A stretch of 64,000 bases of DNA from Pantoea dispersa (GCF_014155765.1 NZ_SCKT01000001.1:806001-870000), one strand, 5' to 3'; positions 45,587-56,294 are shown, numbered from the stretch's first letter. The notes: generated by a model not told the origin, from the sequence alone. Translations and numbers: made by a program.

Positions 45587-47866
45587 TTAATGCACGGTGC
45601 CCTCGGTTTTGCGTTTTTCCGCACTCATGAAGTGGTAGGTGAGCTGGTTTTTCTCTTTATCCAGTCCAACCGACACCGATCCGCCATCCACCAGCGAGCC
45701 AAACAGCAGCTCATTAGCCAGCGGTTTCTTCAGGTTTTCCTGCACGGTACGCGCCATCGGACGCGCGCCCATCGCTTTGTCGTAACCTTTTTCGGCCAGC
45801 CAGTCGCGCGCATCATCGCTGACTTCCAGCGACACACCTTTCGCATCCAGCTGTGCCTGCAGCTCAACAATAAATTTATCCACCACCTGATGGATCACCT
45901 GAGTATCGAGGTGACGGAACCAGATAATGTTGTCGAGACGGTTACGGAACTCCGGCGTAAAGATCTTTTTGATCTCTTCCATTGCGTCGGTGCTGTTGTC
46001 CTGCTGAATCAGGCCGATGGATTTACGCTCGGTCTCGCGCACCCCGGCGTTGGTAGTCATCACCAGCACCACGTTGCGGAAGTCCGCTTTGCGGCCGTTG
46101 TTATCGGTCAGCATTCCGTTATCCATCACCTGCAGCAGCAGGTTGAAGACATCCGGATGGGCTTTCTCGATCTCATCCAGCAGCACCACCGCGTGCGGAT
46201 GCTTGATCACCGCATCGGTCAGCAGACCGCCCTGATCAAAGCCGACGTAGCCCGGAGGCGCACCAATCAAACGACTGACGGTGTGACGCTCCATATACTC
46301 GGACATATCAAAGCGCAGCAGCTCAATGCCCAGCGCCTTCGCCAGCTGCACGGTGACCTCGGTTTTACCGACCCCGGTCGGACCCGCAAACAGGAACGAC
46401 CCGACTGGCTTACGCTCCTGCCCCAGACCCGCGCGGCTCATCTTGATGGCTTCAGTCAGCGCTTCAATCGCGTTGTCCTGACCAAACACCAGCATTTTCA
46501 GACGGTCGCCGAGATTTTTCAGCGTATCGCGATCGGTGGCCGAAACGCTCTGCTCCGGAATACGCGCGATGCGCGCCACCACGGATTCGATGTCCGACAC
46601 GTTGACGGTTTTCTTGCGCTTGCTGACCGGCACCAAACGCGCACGCGCGCCGGCTTCATCGATCACGTCAATCGCCTTGTCCGGCAGATGACGGTCATTG
46701 ATGTATTTCACCGCCAGCTCAACCGCCGCACGTACCGCTTTGGCGGTGTAGCGCACATCGTGATGCGCTTCGTACTTCGGCTTCAGCCCGTTAAGAATTT
46801 GTACCGTCTCTTCAACCGATGGCTCAGTGATATCAATTTTCTGGAAACGGCGCGCCAGCGCACGATCCTTCTCAAAGATATTGCTGAACTCCTGATAGGT
46901 CGTGGAACCCATCACGCGGATTTTACCGCTGGAAAGCAGCGGCTTGATCAGGTTCGCCGCATCCACCTGGCCGCCCGATGCCGCACCGGCACCGATAATG
47001 GTGTGGATCTCGTCGATGAACAGAATGCTGTTGTTATCCTGTTCCAGCTGTTTCAGCAGCGCTTTAAAACGTTTTTCAAAATCACCGCGGTATTTGGTAC
47101 CGGCCAGCAGCGAACCGATATCCAGCGAGTAGATGGTGCACTCTTTCATCACTTCCGGCACGTCGCCCTGCACAATGCGCCAGGCGAGCCCTTCCGCAAT
47201 CGCAGTTTTACCGACGCCCGATTCGCCCACCAGCAGCGGGTTATTCTTGCGACGACGGCACAGCACCTGAATGGCCCGTTCCAGCTCTTTATCGCGACCG
47301 ATCAGCGGGTCAATTCCGCCGACGCGAGCAAGCTGATTAAGATTGGTGGTGAAGTTTTCCATACGTTCCTCCCCGCCTGCTTGCTCTTCGTTAACCGGAT
47401 TTTCCGCGCTGTTCTGCGGCTGGCCCGGTTCGTCTTTACGCGTACCATGGGAGATGAAGTTCACCACATCAAGGCGGCTCACTTCGTGTTTGCGCAGCAG
47501 GTAAGCCGCTTGCGACTCCTGCTCGCTGAAAATGGCGACCAGCACGTTCGCACCGGAAACTTCACTGCGACCGGATGACTGGACATGGAAGACCGCACGC
47601 TGCAGCACACGCTGGAAGCTGAGCGTCGGCTGAGTGTCGCGCTCCTCTTCGCTGGCAGGCAGCACCGGCGTGGTTTGTTCGATGAAGGCTTCGAGTTCCT
47701 GACGCAGAGCCGCAATATCCACCGTACAGGCTTCCAGTGCCTCTCTGGCCGACGGGTTGCTGAGCAGCGCCAGCAACAGATGTTCGACGGTCATAAACTC
47801 GTGACGGTGCTCGCGCGCTCTGGCGAAAGCCATGTTTAAACTGAGTTCCAGTTCTTGATTGAGCAT
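45587..47866 (-). CDS. clpA: ATP-dependent Clp protease ATP-binding subunit ClpA
   Basis: Hexameric unfoldase feeding ClpP. It has 759 residues (E. coli 758). The N-domain (about 1-145) binds ClpS. Two AAA+ modules follow: Walker A GESGVGKT near 213 with Walker [10 protein letters not shown], and GPTGVGKTE near 494 with [14 protein letters not shown]. The IGF/IGL-type ClpP loop region ERKSIGLIQ is present near residue 615. GGGAGGTG precedes the ATG. It lies 55 nt downstream of clpS, the standard pair. Confidence 0.99.
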   Translation of the reverse strand: MLNQELELSLNMAFARAREHRHEFMTVEHLLLALLSNPSAREALEACTVDIAALRQELEAFIEQTTPVLPASEEERDTQPTLSFQRVLQRAVFHVQSSGRSEVSGANVLVAIFSEQESQAAYLLRKHEVSRLDVVNFISHGTRKDEPGQPQNSAENPVNEEQAGGEERMENFTTNLNQLARVGGIDPLIGRDKELERAIQVLCRRRKNNPLLVGESGVGKTAIAEGLAWRIVQGDVPEVMKECTIYSLDIGSLLAGTKYRGDFEKRFKALLKQLEQDNNSILFIDEIHTIIGAGAASGGQVDAANLIKPLLSSGKIRVMGSTTYQEFSNIFEKDRALARRFQKIDITEPSVEETVQILNGLKPKYEAHHDVRYTAKAVRAAVELAVKYINDRHLPDKAIDVIDEAGARARLVPVSKRKKTVNVSDIESVVARIARIPEQSVSATDRDTLKNLGDRLKMLVFGQDNAIEALTEAIKMSRAGLGQERKPVGSFLFAGPTGVGKTEVTVQLAKALGIELLRFDMSEYMERHTVSRLIGAPPGYVGFDQGGLLTDAVIKHPHAVVLLDEIEKAHPDVFNLLLQVMDNGMLTDNNGRKADFRNVVLVMTTNAGVRETERKSIGLIQQDNSTDAMEEIKKIFTPEFRNRLDNIIWFRHLDTQVIHQVVDKFIVELQAQLDAKGVSLEVSDDARDWLAEKGYDKAMGARPMARTVQENLKKPLANELLFGSLVDGGSVSVGLDKEKNQLTYHFMSAEKRKTEGTVH

Positions 47867-47921
47867 TTGGCACCTCCCCCAATTATCGCTCTGACGGACT
47901 GAATCCTATATGGAGACAGCT

Positions 47922-48242
47922 TCAGGCTTTTTCCAGCGTACACAGCAACGGATGTTGATTTTCCCGCGCGTAATTGTTCACCTGGGCGACTTTGGTCTCC
48001 GCCACTTCTGCAGTGAATACACCACAGATTGCCTTTCCATGGTAGTGAACTTTCAGCATCAGTTGCGTTGCACGTTCAACATCATAAGAAAAGAACTTTT
48101 GCAGAACGTCAATAACAAATTCCATAGGTGTATAATCGTCATTATTCAGAATGACTTTATACATTGAAGGCGGCTTTAACCCTTCGCGTACTTTGTCTTC
48201 GGCCAGATGTTCAAAGTTAAGCCAGTCGTTTGTGTTTGCCAT
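47922..48242 (-). CDS. clpS: ClpA adaptor protein ClpS
   Basis: N-recognin that delivers proteins with N-terminal Leu, Phe, Tyr or Trp to ClpAP. It has 106 residues from the ATG at 48242 ([17 protein letters not shown]), as in E. coli. The N-degron pocket residues lie in [20 protein letters not shown], and the [19 protein letters not shown] segment is invariant. It is divergent from cspD. Confidence 0.99.
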   Translation of the reverse strand: MANTNDWLNFEHLAEDKVREGLKPPSMYKVILNNDDYTPMEFVIDVLQKFFSYDVERATQLMLKVHYHGKAICGVFTAEVAETKVAQVNNYARENQHPLLCTLEKA

Positions 48243-48565
48243 AATGTTCCGTTGAAATTCTGCGTTACGGTAGCGCACATTTCTGTGCTCTCACCTCAAG
48301 TTTAACACGCCTGTCAAGCCGCTTTTCCTGTGGCAAAAATCGGTCCTGAAAGCGCATGCGCGACCTGTATCACAAAATTTGCAATAGCGTTAACTGCCTC
48401 AAATTTTGATGAATTTCTCCCCGTGCGCCAGAGCCGTTTGCTTGACGATAAGGTCCGTTTCTCTACATTCTACTTACACAAGCTGATTGAGTTTTAAACA
48501 AACTCGACTCACAGCTTCAATGACCTCACCTACTTATCAAAATGTCTTGCGAGGGAAGTAAAAGC
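48243..48565. promoter_or_regulatory. Divergent clpS/cspD region, cspD promoter and leader stem-loop
   Basis: A 323-bp gap without a gene. The cspD promoter candidate is TTGACG (48442-48447) with TACATT (48464-48469), 16-bp spacing. The resulting leader of about 90 nt has a long imperfect stem: AAGCTG/CAGCTT outer arms (48480-48485, 48512-48517) enclosing GAGTTT/AAACTC (48489-48494, 48500-48505). The clpS side shows no clear promoter to me. Confidence 0.55.
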
Positions 48566-48787
48566 ATGGAGACGGGTACTGTTAAATGGTTCAACAACGC
48601 CAAAGGCTTCGGCTTTATCTGTCCGATTGGCGGCGGCGACGATATCTTCGCACACTACTCCACGATTCAGATGGAGGGATACAGAACGCTGAAAGCGGGC
48701 CAGCACGTTCAGTTCGATGTCCATGAAGGGCCGAAAGGCAACCATGCCAGTCTGATTGTGCCCTGTGAAGCATCGTCACTCTCCTGA
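48566..48787 (+). CDS. cspD: Cold shock-like protein CspD
   Basis: Nucleic-acid-binding cold-shock-domain protein; in E. coli it is stationary-phase induced and inhibits replication. It has 73 residues (E. coli 74). METGTVKWFNNAKGFGFICP carries RNP1, and DIFAHYSTIQ carries RNP2. GAGGGAAG precedes the ATG at 48566; an upstream in-frame ATG (48542) is not conserved. Confidence 0.97.
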   Translation: METGTVKWFNNAKGFGFICPIGGGDDIFAHYSTIQMEGYRTLKAGQHVQFDVHEGPKGNHASLIVPCEASSLS

Positions 48788-48825
48788 CGGGCGCGCGTCT
48801 GCTCTCATTCTGACCACTCCCGAAA

Positions 48826-48856
48826 AAAAATGCCAGCCGCAGACGCTGGCATTTTT
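48826..48856. terminator. Bidirectional terminator between cspD and ybjD
   Basis: A 12-bp perfect stem AAAAATGCCAGC/GCTGGCATTTTT (48826-48837 with 48845-48856) with T runs on both strands ends the converging cspD and ybjD transcripts. Confidence 0.95.
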
Positions 48857-48877
48857 CTTTGGCGTCCCGCGTCAGTT

Positions 48878-50518
48878 TTACTCTGCCCGACCGCGCGCCA
48901 GCCACATCACGCGGCCAAACAGCTGATCGAGCAACGGCGGAATCGCCTGCGGCCCGCGTTCGGCCGCTGCCATCGCCACCGCAATCGCCAGTTCCGGCTT
49001 CGAGCTGTGATGAATGGCTTTGGTAATAATACGCCGCGCGTTCATCGGCACGTTTAACGGCAGGTGCGCCATCTGGTGATAGACATCACTAAAGCCCTGC
49101 TTATAAAGGAAGTGTTCGATGTCGGGCGCCGGGAACTGCGTGAGATGGTCGCTCTCCTGCTCATGCGGCTGTAGCTGGCTGCGCGCGGTGGCGGCATATT
49201 TTTTCCCGGCCTCGTCGCCGTCAGTCAGCACGTGCCAGGCAATGCCCATGCGGCGCGCATATTTCAGCAGCGGCTTGAGTCCGGACTGCGCAAACTCAAT
49301 CACCTTCACGCCTTCCGCGGCAAAATGGTAGCCGCGCTGCCGCGCCAGCTCATTGATGATCCACACTTCGGTTTCACCCTCTACCAGCAACCAGCAGCGG
49401 GCAAACAGCGCCGACGGACGGTTGACGCGGATATGAAAGCCGATACGGCGCGCCTCTTCGGCACTTAATCCTTCCGGCCCGATACGCCACGCCGCCACGC
49501 GATCGGGTTCGCGCACCAGTCGGCAGATTTGCTCCAGCGCCACCTGTGACAGCAGCTCGCCGGAGTTAGTAGTGGCGATTTTTTGCAGCGGCATCAGCGC
49601 CAGCAGATTCCACGCCACCGACAGCATGATGGGATGCAGCCGCGTTTCCGGATCCTCCACCAGCAGCAAGGGGCGCGCGCCTGCGGGCAGCGCATCGTTG
49701 CCGTGCGCCTGCAGCAGGAGCGAGAACATGCGCAGCAGAATCACCTGGCGACTGCGCGATTCGGTACCGGCGATCAGCTGATTGAGCTGATCGAGCGAAC
49801 GCCAGCCCTGACTGCCGTCACGCAGCTCCGGCGCAACCCGCGCGGCGCCCGTGTCCGGTTGCTGTACCAGAAAATAGTGCGCCATCAGCTGCTGCATGGT
49901 GTGCAATCCCTGGCGCAACAGCTCGTCGCTCAGGGTTTGCGGCCGCGCCACCAGATCGCGCGTCAGGCTATGCATCTCCTGCGCCAGCGCGCTCAGCGTA
50001 TCAGCGCGCCGCTGGGTGTCGTTGTCGTTATGGCGCGACCGCCGGCCAAAGCGCGCATCACGCAGGCGCAGCACCGGATAGTACGCGCGCAATTGCGCCA
50101 GCGCGGCGTCGGTGCCCGCCAGCGGCAGCACCTCGCCACGCGCGTCAATAAAGCGCCAGCGGGTTTTGACCTCGTTACCCTGGCGCGTCGCCAGCGTACT
50201 GAAGCGCAGATAGCGCCCCGCGTCATCCTGCTGCCAGAACGGCGCAAACAGCGCTTCATGCTCATCGCCCTGCGCGCGAAAGCGAAACACCAGCTGCAAC
50301 TTATATAGGCGTGCTTCCACCTCACCGGGCGGGAAATGGAAGTCCTGTTCCGTGAACATATAGGGCTCAGCGGCCGGTGCCAGCAGCAGCGTTAGCGCAT
50401 CCAGCAAACTGGATTTACCCCACGCGTTTTCCCCAATCAGCAGGTTGGTGTCGGTCAGCGGCAGCGACAACCGGTTAATGCCGCGAAAGCCGTGTATATC
50501 GATATGTTCCAGAATCAT
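48878..50518 (-). CDS. ybjD: OLD-family ATP-dependent endonuclease YbjD
   Basis: Protein of 546 residues (E. coli YbjD 552) with an ABC/SMC-like ATPase and a TOPRIM nuclease domain. Walker A GENAWGKS is at residues 29-36. An ABC-ATPase C-half with LLLVEDPETRLHP follows near 285. TOPRIM motifs are LLVEGETEVWI near 378 and DGDEAGKK near 431. No helicase partner (as in Gabija) is adjacent; neighbours are cspD and lysO. Substrate and physiological role are unproven, with DNA repair or phage defence both possible for the family. Confidence 0.9.
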   Translation of the reverse strand: MILEHIDIHGFRGINRLSLPLTDTNLLIGENAWGKSSLLDALTLLLAPAAEPYMFTEQDFHFPPGEVEARLYKLQLVFRFRAQGDEHEALFAPFWQQDDAGRYLRFSTLATRQGNEVKTRWRFIDARGEVLPLAGTDAALAQLRAYYPVLRLRDARFGRRSRHNDNDTQRRADTLSALAQEMHSLTRDLVARPQTLSDELLRQGLHTMQQLMAHYFLVQQPDTGAARVAPELRDGSQGWRSLDQLNQLIAGTESRSRQVILLRMFSLLLQAHGNDALPAGARPLLLVEDPETRLHPIMLSVAWNLLALMPLQKIATTNSGELLSQVALEQICRLVREPDRVAAWRIGPEGLSAEEARRIGFHIRVNRPSALFARCWLLVEGETEVWIINELARQRGYHFAAEGVKVIEFAQSGLKPLLKYARRMGIAWHVLTDGDEAGKKYAATARSQLQPHEQESDHLTQFPAPDIEHFLYKQGFSDVYHQMAHLPLNVPMNARRIITKAIHHSSKPELAIAVAMAAAERGPQAIPPLLDQLFGRVMWLARGRAE

Positions 50519-50652
50519 CGCGCAGTCCCTCCGTGCTTTGCCAGAGCATGGTCCGCCGCGCTGCGTTGGTCAAGTCGGCAGCGGGAGAAAAGGTTTACAC
50601 TTCAGGCGTTTTCCATTAGCGTGGCGTCTCGCAAAAAAGGACGTCATTTTTC

Positions 50653-51552
50653 ATGTATACCGGACTGCTTATCATTCTGGTGCCGCTGATGGTGGGCTAT
50701 GTGCTGCCGTGGCATCAGCCTGCGCTGTTGCAGCGCGTTAACCGCCTGCTGAGTTTGCTGATTTACGCCATTCTATTTTTTATGGGTACCAGCCTCGCCT
50801 TTCTCGACAATCTCGGCACCAACTTGCTGATCGTGTTTAAAACCGCACTGATTGCCGCAGGCGCCATTCTGAGCTGCTCGCTGCTGGCGCTGTGGCTGCT
50901 GGATCGCCGCTGGCCGTGGCGGCAGCAGCATCGCCAGCAGAATCTGCCCTCGCGCTGGCACATGGTGCTGGAGTCACTCAAGCTGTGTGTGGCGGTGCTG
51001 GCCGGTTTCCTGCTGGGATTAACCCAATGGGCGCCGCTGCGCCATGCCTCCACCCTGAGCGAAATTGCGCTGGTGGTGCTGCTGTTCCTGGTTGGCGTGC
51101 AGCTGCGCGGCAGCGGCATGACGCTGCGCCAGATCACCCTGAACCGGCGCGGCATGACGGTAGCGCTGGTATCCCTGTGCGGCTCGCTGGGCGGCGGCGT
51201 GCTGGCGGCGTGGCTGCTCGGCGTTTCGCTGTCAACCGGACTGGCGCTGGCCAGCGGCTTCGGCTGGTATTCACTGTCCGGCATTCTGATGACCGAAGCG
51301 TACGGCCCGGTGATCGGCAGCGCCGCCTTCTTTAACGATCTGCTGCGCGAGCTGGCTGCGGTGCTGCTGATTCCGGTGCTGGTCAACCGCTACCGCAGTA
51401 TGGCACTCGGGCTGAGCGGTGCCACGTCGATGGATTTCACCCTGCCGATTCTGCAGCGTGCCGGCGGAATGGAGATTGTGCCTGCGGCCATCGTGCACGG
51501 TTTTATCATGAACCTGCTGGCACCTATCCTCATCGCCCTGTTTTCCGCCTGA
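50653..51552 (+). CDS. lysO: L-lysine exporter LysO
   Basis: Inner-membrane lysine exporter (YbjE, DUF340) of 299 residues, as in E. coli, with about eight membrane helices. Family segments include [21 protein letters not shown] and [26 protein letters not shown] lies upstream of the ATG at a slightly long distance. E. coli lysO is regulated by ArgR and lysine; I see no clear ARG box here. It is divergent from ybjD. Confidence 0.93.
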   Translation: MYTGLLIILVPLMVGYVLPWHQPALLQRVNRLLSLLIYAILFFMGTSLAFLDNLGTNLLIVFKTALIAAGAILSCSLLALWLLDRRWPWRQQHRQQNLPSRWHMVLESLKLCVAVLAGFLLGLTQWAPLRHASTLSEIALVVLLFLVGVQLRGSGMTLRQITLNRRGMTVALVSLCGSLGGGVLAAWLLGVSLSTGLALASGFGWYSLSGILMTEAYGPVIGSAAFFNDLLRELAAVLLIPVLVNRYRSMALGLSGATSMDFTLPILQRAGGMEIVPAAIVHGFIMNLLAPILIALFSA

Positions 51553-51661
51553 CGCGCAGCGCATTTTTTCACGCCCGCTGCGCTGCGGCTTCGTCTACGC
51601 TTTCTCTCTGACACGTTTTTTGCCATCCGCCTGGATGGCCAACACCAGAAAGGAGCGAACG

Positions 51662-53383
51662 ATGAAGCAAACTGTGGCGGCCCTGCTGGCCAAAACGCTG
51701 GAGAGCGCCGGCGTAAAACGCATCTGGGGCGTAACCGGTGACTCCCTCAACGGACTGAACGACAGCCTCAACCGCATGGGCACCATTGAATGGATGCCAA
51801 CGCGCCATGAAGAAGTGGCCGCTTTTGCCGCCGGGGCGGAAGCACAAATCAGCGGTGAGCTGGCGGTGTGCGCCGGCTCCTGCGGCCCCGGCAACCTGCA
51901 TCTGATCAACGGCCTGTTTGACTGCCATCGCAACCATGTTCCGGTGCTGGCAATTGCCGCGCACATTCCTTCCAGTGAAATCGGCAGCGGCTATTTTCAG
52001 GAAACCCATCCGCAGGAGTTATTCCGCGAGTGCAGCCATTACTGCGAACTGGTCTCCAATCCGGAACAGCTGCCGCAGGTGCTCGGCATCGCGATGCGTA
52101 AAGCCATCCTCAATCGCGGCGTGTCGGTGATTGTGCTGCCGGGTGACGTGGCGCTGCAGGCGGCGCCGGAGAATGCGCGCAGCGAATGGTATCCGCCGCA
52201 GCTGCCGCAGGTGGTGCCGTCGGTCAGTGAACTGACGCGCCTCGCAGAGACGCTCAATGAAGCGAAAAATATCACCCTGATGTGCGGCAGCGGTTGCGCC
52301 GGTGCCCATGCGGAAGTGGTAAAGCTGGCCGAAACGCTGAAAGCACCGGTGGTGCATGCCATGCGCGGCAAAGAGCACCTCGAGTACGATAACCCGTACG
52401 ACGTCGGCATGACCGGGCTGATCGGCTTCTCATCCGGCTATCACGCCATGATGAACGCCGACACGCTGGTGCTGCTCGGCACCCAGTTCCCTTATCGCCC
52501 GTTCTACCCGGCGGACGCGCGCATTATTCAGATTGATATCAATCCGGCCAGCCTCGGCGCGCACAGTCACGTTGATATGGCGCTGGTGGGCGACATCAAA
52601 GCCACGCTACAGGCGCTGCAGCCACAGCTCACCAGTCACAGCGACCGTCATCACCTCGATCGCGCACTGGAGCACTACGCGGATGCGCGCAAAGGGCTGG
52701 ACGATCTGGCGACCGCCAACGATAAGCAGGCGATTCACCCGCAGTATCTGGCCCAGCAGATCAGCCACTATGCGGCCGATGACGCCATCTTTACCTGTGA
52801 TGTCGGCACGCCAACGGTGTGGGCGGCGCGCTATCTGAAAATGAACGGCAAGCGCCGTCTGCTCGGCTCGTTTAACCACGGTTCGATGGCCAACGCCATG
52901 CCGCAGGCGCTGGGCGCACAGGCCATCGATAAACAGCGTCAGGTGGTTGCGCTGTGCGGCGATGGCGGCTTCAGCATGCTGATGGGCGATTTCATCTCGC
53001 TGGCGCAGCTTAAGCTGCCGGTAAAGCTGGTGATCTTTAATAACAGCGTGCTGGGCTTTGTGGCGATGGAGATGAAAGCCGGCGGCTATCTCACCGATGG
53101 CACCGATCTGGAGAACCCGGACTTCGCCGCCATCGCTACCGCCTGCGGCATCAAAGGGATCCGCGTGGAAAAAGCCTCGGAGCTGGATGGCGCGCTGCAA
53201 CAGGCGTTCGCCCACGACGGTCCGGTGCTGGTGGACGTGATCACCGCTAAGGAAGAGTTGTCGATGCCACCGCAAATCAAAGCCGAGCAGGCGAAAGGTT
53301 TCAGCCTGTACATGCTGCGCGCGATCCTGAATGGCCGCGGTGATGAAATCGTCGAGCTGGCGAAAACCAACTGGCTGCGGTAA
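51662..53383 (+). CDS. poxB: Pyruvate dehydrogenase (quinone) / pyruvate oxidase PoxB
   Basis: Peripheral membrane flavoenzyme that decarboxylates pyruvate to acetate and CO2, passing electrons to ubiquinone. It has 573 residues from the ATG at 51662 ([15 protein letters not shown]), with AAGGAG upstream. The ThDP-activating Glu is E50 in [11 protein letters not shown], the ThDP motif [12 protein letters not shown] is near 433 with IFNNSVLGF, and the C-terminal lipid-binding segment [15 protein letters not shown] follows. In E. coli hcp-hcr lie next to it; absent here. Confidence 0.98.
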   Translation: MKQTVAALLAKTLESAGVKRIWGVTGDSLNGLNDSLNRMGTIEWMPTRHEEVAAFAAGAEAQISGELAVCAGSCGPGNLHLINGLFDCHRNHVPVLAIAAHIPSSEIGSGYFQETHPQELFRECSHYCELVSNPEQLPQVLGIAMRKAILNRGVSVIVLPGDVALQAAPENARSEWYPPQLPQVVPSVSELTRLAETLNEAKNITLMCGSGCAGAHAEVVKLAETLKAPVVHAMRGKEHLEYDNPYDVGMTGLIGFSSGYHAMMNADTLVLLGTQFPYRPFYPADARIIQIDINPASLGAHSHVDMALVGDIKATLQALQPQLTSHSDRHHLDRALEHYADARKGLDDLATANDKQAIHPQYLAQQISHYAADDAIFTCDVGTPTVWAARYLKMNGKRRLLGSFNHGSMANAMPQALGAQAIDKQRQVVALCGDGGFSMLMGDFISLAQLKLPVKLVIFNNSVLGFVAMEMKAGGYLTDGTDLENPDFAAIATACGIKGIRVEKASELDGALQQAFAHDGPVLVDVITAKEELSMPPQIKAEQAKGFSLYMLRAILNGRGDEIVELAKTNWLR

Positions 53384-53413
53384 AACGAAGAGACTTGCCG
53401 GATTAATCATCAT

Positions 53414-53436
53414 GCGGGCGCTTAGCCCGCTTTTTT
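53414..53436 (+). terminator. Rho-independent terminator after poxB
   Basis: Stem GCGGGC (53414-53419) pairs with GCCCGC (53425-53430) around a 5-nt loop, followed by six T, just before the ltaE ribosome-binding site (CAGGAGAG). Confidence 0.85.
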
Positions 53437-53452
53437 ATGTCAGGAGAGCAAC

Positions 53453-54454
53453 GTGATCGATTTACGCAGTGATACCGTGACCCGCCCGAGTGCCGCGATG
53501 CTGGATGCGATGATGGCGGCCGAAACCGGCGATGATGTCTATCGCGATGATCCCACCGTCAATGCGCTGGAGGCTGAAGCGGCGCGCCTGAGCGGTAAAG
53601 CGGCTGCGCTGTTCTTCCCTACCGGCACCCAGGCCAATCTGGTGGCGCTGCTGTGCCACTGCCAGCGCGGCGATGAGTACATCGTCGGCCAGCAGGCGCA
53701 CAACTACAAATATGAGGCTGGCGGTGCCGCGGTGCTCGGCAGCATCCAGCCGCAGCCGATCCTCGCGGCTGCCGACGGCACGCTGCCGCTGCACGACGTG
53801 GCGGCCGCCATCAAGCCGGACGACATGCATTTTGCCCGCACCCGCCTGCTGAGCCTGGAAAATACCCATCACGGCAAAGTGCTGCCGCTGAGCTACCTTG
53901 AACAGGCGTGGCAATTTACCCGCGAGCGCCAGCTGGCGCTGCACATTGACGGCGCGCGCATCTTTAATGCCGTGGTGGCGCAGGGTGTGCAGCTGATCGA
54001 TATCGCCCGCTACTGCGATAGCCTGACCATCTGCCTGTCGAAAGGACTGGGCACGCCGGTCGGCTCCCTGCTGTGTGGTGATGAAGCTTATATCGCGCAG
54101 GCGCGGCGCTGGCGCAAAATGACCGGCGGCGGCATGCGCCAGGCCGGCATTCTGGCGGCTGCCGGTCTCTACGCGCTGCAGTATAACGTGGCGCGTCTGC
54201 AGGAGGATCATGACAACGCCGCGTGGCTCGGCGCACAGCTCAGCGCTATTGGTGTGGAAGTGGTGAGCCAGCACACTAACATGCTGTTCGTGAAAGTGCC
54301 GGCGGAGCAGGTCGCACCGCTACAGCGCTGGATGCTGGCGGGCGACGTGCTGCTCAGCGTAGGTCCGCAGACCCGCATCGTCACCCATCTGGATGTCAGC
54401 CGCCAGCAATTACAGCAGCTGGTGGCGCGCTGGCAGGCCTTTCTCCAGCCGTAA
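53453..54454 (+). CDS. ltaE: Low-specificity L-threonine aldolase
   Basis: PLP enzyme cleaving L-threonine and L-allo-threonine to glycine and acetaldehyde. It has 333 residues, as in E. coli. It starts MIDLRSDTVTRPSAAMLDAM; the PLP Lys lies in CLSKGLGTPVGSLLCG near residue 197. CAGGAGAG precedes the GTG start at 53453. It lies 69 nt after poxB, across a terminator, and is convergent with amiD. Confidence 0.97.
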   Translation: MIDLRSDTVTRPSAAMLDAMMAAETGDDVYRDDPTVNALEAEAARLSGKAAALFFPTGTQANLVALLCHCQRGDEYIVGQQAHNYKYEAGGAAVLGSIQPQPILAAADGTLPLHDVAAAIKPDDMHFARTRLLSLENTHHGKVLPLSYLEQAWQFTRERQLALHIDGARIFNAVVAQGVQLIDIARYCDSLTICLSKGLGTPVGSLLCGDEAYIAQARRWRKMTGGGMRQAGILAAAGLYALQYNVARLQEDHDNAAWLGAQLSAIGVEVVSQHTNMLFVKVPAEQVAPLQRWMLAGDVLLSVGPQTRIVTHLDVSRQQLQQLVARWQAFLQP

Positions 54455-54469
54455 CGCCGCAACGCGCGG

Positions 54470-55294
54470 CTACGGTGCCGCGCCGTATTTCGCCAGCAGC
54501 GCACGGGCGATGGCCAGCGTCTCGGCATCGGCTTCGCCACGGTAATCACGCGGGCGGAAATGCATCTGAAACGCCGCAATCAGTTTGCGCTGCATCTGCG
54601 GCGTTTGCGCAGCGGCAACGTCATAACCATAGCGCTGCAGCGCAGCCAGTAGCGTTGCAGCCTCGACCGGGGCATCCGGCGGCTGGTTAGCCAGATAGCG
54701 CTGCACCGTGGCGGCATCCGGCCACGCTCCCAGCCCCTGCCGGGCCAGCTGTTGCCACGGAAACAGCGGACCGGGATCCTGCTTGCGCTGCGGCGCGATA
54801 TCACTGTGCCCGACAATATTTTCCGGACTGATGCCGTAACGCTGGCTGATATCGCGCACCAGTGCGATCAGGGCCGTGATTTGCGCGGCGGTGAACGGCT
54901 GCCACTGCCGGCCGGTCAGCGTGCGGCGATAGCCGTCATTGACGATTTCGATGCCAATTGAGGTGTCATTAATGCGCGTTGCACCGCGCCAGAAGCTCGG
55001 TCCGGCATGCCACGCCAGCTGGTTTTCAGGCACCAGCTGCCAGATCACCCCGGCGCCGTTTTTCTGCGGCGGCTGCTGCGGAATCAGATAGTGCGCGCTG
55101 ACGTTGCGGTCCGTCAGGGTCGCCAGCGACGAGGGAAAATCCTCCGCCGTGTAGTGGATTACTACCACTTTGATGCGCGGTCTGGCCCCCTGCGCCGGGT
55201 GCGCGCTATCGACCCAATAGCCGTTGCGCGCTTCCAGCGTCGACTGGCAGGCGCTGAGCAGCAGCGCCATCGCCAGCAGTAACACCGCACGCAT
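54470..55294 (-). CDS. amiD: N-acetylmuramoyl-L-alanine amidase AmiD (lipoprotein)
   Basis: Outer-membrane lipoprotein of the amidase_2 family that cleaves muropeptides, including anhydro forms. It has 274 residues (E. coli 276). The lipobox LLSAC gives lipidated C16. Likely zinc ligands are H47 (VVIHYTA), H163 in GHSDIAPQRKQDPG and D173; H96 lies in LAWHAGPSFW. A peptidoglycan-binding-like helical C-terminus follows. It overlaps ybjQ by 1 nt (TAATG), and ends 15 nt from convergent ltaE. Confidence 0.95.
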   Translation of the reverse strand: MRAVLLLAMALLLSACQSTLEARNGYWVDSAHPAQGARPRIKVVVIHYTAEDFPSSLATLTDRNVSAHYLIPQQPPQKNGAGVIWQLVPENQLAWHAGPSFWRGATRINDTSIGIEIVNDGYRRTLTGRQWQPFTAAQITALIALVRDISQRYGISPENIVGHSDIAPQRKQDPGPLFPWQQLARQGLGAWPDAATVQRYLANQPPDAPVEAATLLAALQRYGYDVAAAQTPQMQRKLIAAFQMHFRPRDYRGEADAETLAIARALLAKYGAAP

Positions 55295-55614
55295 TAGCGC
55301 ACGATCACCGCAGTACCGGTAACGCTCACCATCAGCATGCTGCTGTCTTTGCCCACGGTTTCGTAGTCAATATCAATGCCAACCACTGCATTGGCGCCCA
55401 GCGCTTTCGCCTGTTCTTCCAGCTCTTCAAAGGCGATCTGCCGCGCTTTGCGCAGCTCTTTCTCATAAGCACCGGAGCGGCCGCCGACGATATCGCGGAT
55501 GCCGGCAAAGAAGTCGCGGAAAATGTTGGCACCGAGAATCGCTTCGCCGGTCACAACGCCGCAATATTCAGTGATGCTGTGCCCTTCCAGGGTTGGCGTA
55601 GTCGAAAATTTCAT
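55294..55614 (-). CDS. ybjQ: YbjQ family protein (UPF0145, heavy-metal-binding-like)
   Basis: Protein of 106 residues (E. coli 107) of the YbjQ/DUF74 family, forming pentameric rings in known structures. It begins [25 protein letters not shown] and contains [14 protein letters not shown]. The GAGAGAACG site precedes the ATG. Despite the family's heavy-metal label, I see no Cys/His cluster beyond one Cys, so the function is open. Its stop is coupled to the amiD start. Confidence 0.93.
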   Translation of the reverse strand: MKFSTTPTLEGHSITEYCGVVTGEAILGANIFRDFFAGIRDIVGGRSGAYEKELRKARQIAFEELEEQAKALGANAVVGIDIDYETVGKDSSMLMVSVTGTAVIVR

Positions 55615-55722
55615 CGTTCTCTCCTGTGGTGATTCATGAGGCGATAGCTCGTACGGCGTAAAAGCACGGCTATACTCTATGCTAAAAATGGCGCTTTGCC
55701 AGTGAACAATAAGGAAATCGAG

Positions 55723-56262
55723 ATGAGAAACAAAGCCTTTGCGCTGCTTGTTCCCGCTGCATTGCTGCTGAGTGCCTGTACCACCGTTGAGCCGGTGATC
55801 AAGGACAACGGGCCGCGTACCGCACCCTGCGTTGACGGCGGTCCGGACAGCGTGGCGCAGCAGTTCTACGATTTACGTGTCAGCCAGCCAACCCAGGGAT
55901 TGCCGGACAGCACCACGCTGGCAAAATATCGCCCGTACCTGAGCGACAACCTGTATCAGAAACTGCTGCATGCCAGCAGCCAGAGCAACCCACCGGCAGC
56001 GTGGCGCCAGGGCGATCTGTTCTCCAGCCTGGCACAGGGGCCTACTGCCGCTGACGTGGCCAGCGCCTCCAGCATTCCTAACCGCGACGCGCGTAATATT
56101 CCGCTGCGCGTGACGCTGAGCCGCGGCGATAAAAGCTGGCGCGATGAAGTGCTGATGATCCACGAAGGCACCTGCTGGGTGGTGGATGATGTGCGCTACG
56201 TCGGCGACTGGCCACACGCCGGTGGCGGCTCGCTCAGCCAGCTGCTGGAAGAGAAAAAATAG
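55723..56262 (+). CDS. ybjP: Lipoprotein YbjP (DUF3828)
   Basis: Predicted lipoprotein of 179 residues (E. coli 171). The signal [19 protein letters not shown] ends in a lipobox with Cys at residue 19. The next residues are Thr-Thr, so outer-membrane sorting is expected. [14 protein letters not shown] and [19 protein letters not shown] are conserved. AAGGAAATCGAG precedes the ATG at 55723; the longer frame (55696) is not supported. Function unknown. Confidence 0.9.
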   Translation: MRNKAFALLVPAALLLSACTTVEPVIKDNGPRTAPCVDGGPDSVAQQFYDLRVSQPTQGLPDSTTLAKYRPYLSDNLYQKLLHASSQSNPPAAWRQGDLFSSLAQGPTAADVASASSIPNRDARNIPLRVTLSRGDKSWRDEVLMIHEGTCWVVDDVRYVGDWPHAGGGSLSQLLEEKK

Positions 56263-56294
56263 TCGCGCATTTTTTCCGCACTCAGCCGCAACCA

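Noticed and set aside
45590-47578. A 662-codon open frame on the plus strand antisense to clpA
   Set aside because: It is the complement of the highly conserved ClpA sequence. It has His/Arg/Gln-rich translation and no family resemblance.
48878-50518. YbjD as GajA of a Gabija defence system
   Set aside because: No UvrD-like GajB helicase is adjacent. The gene matches core-genome YbjD in length and motifs.
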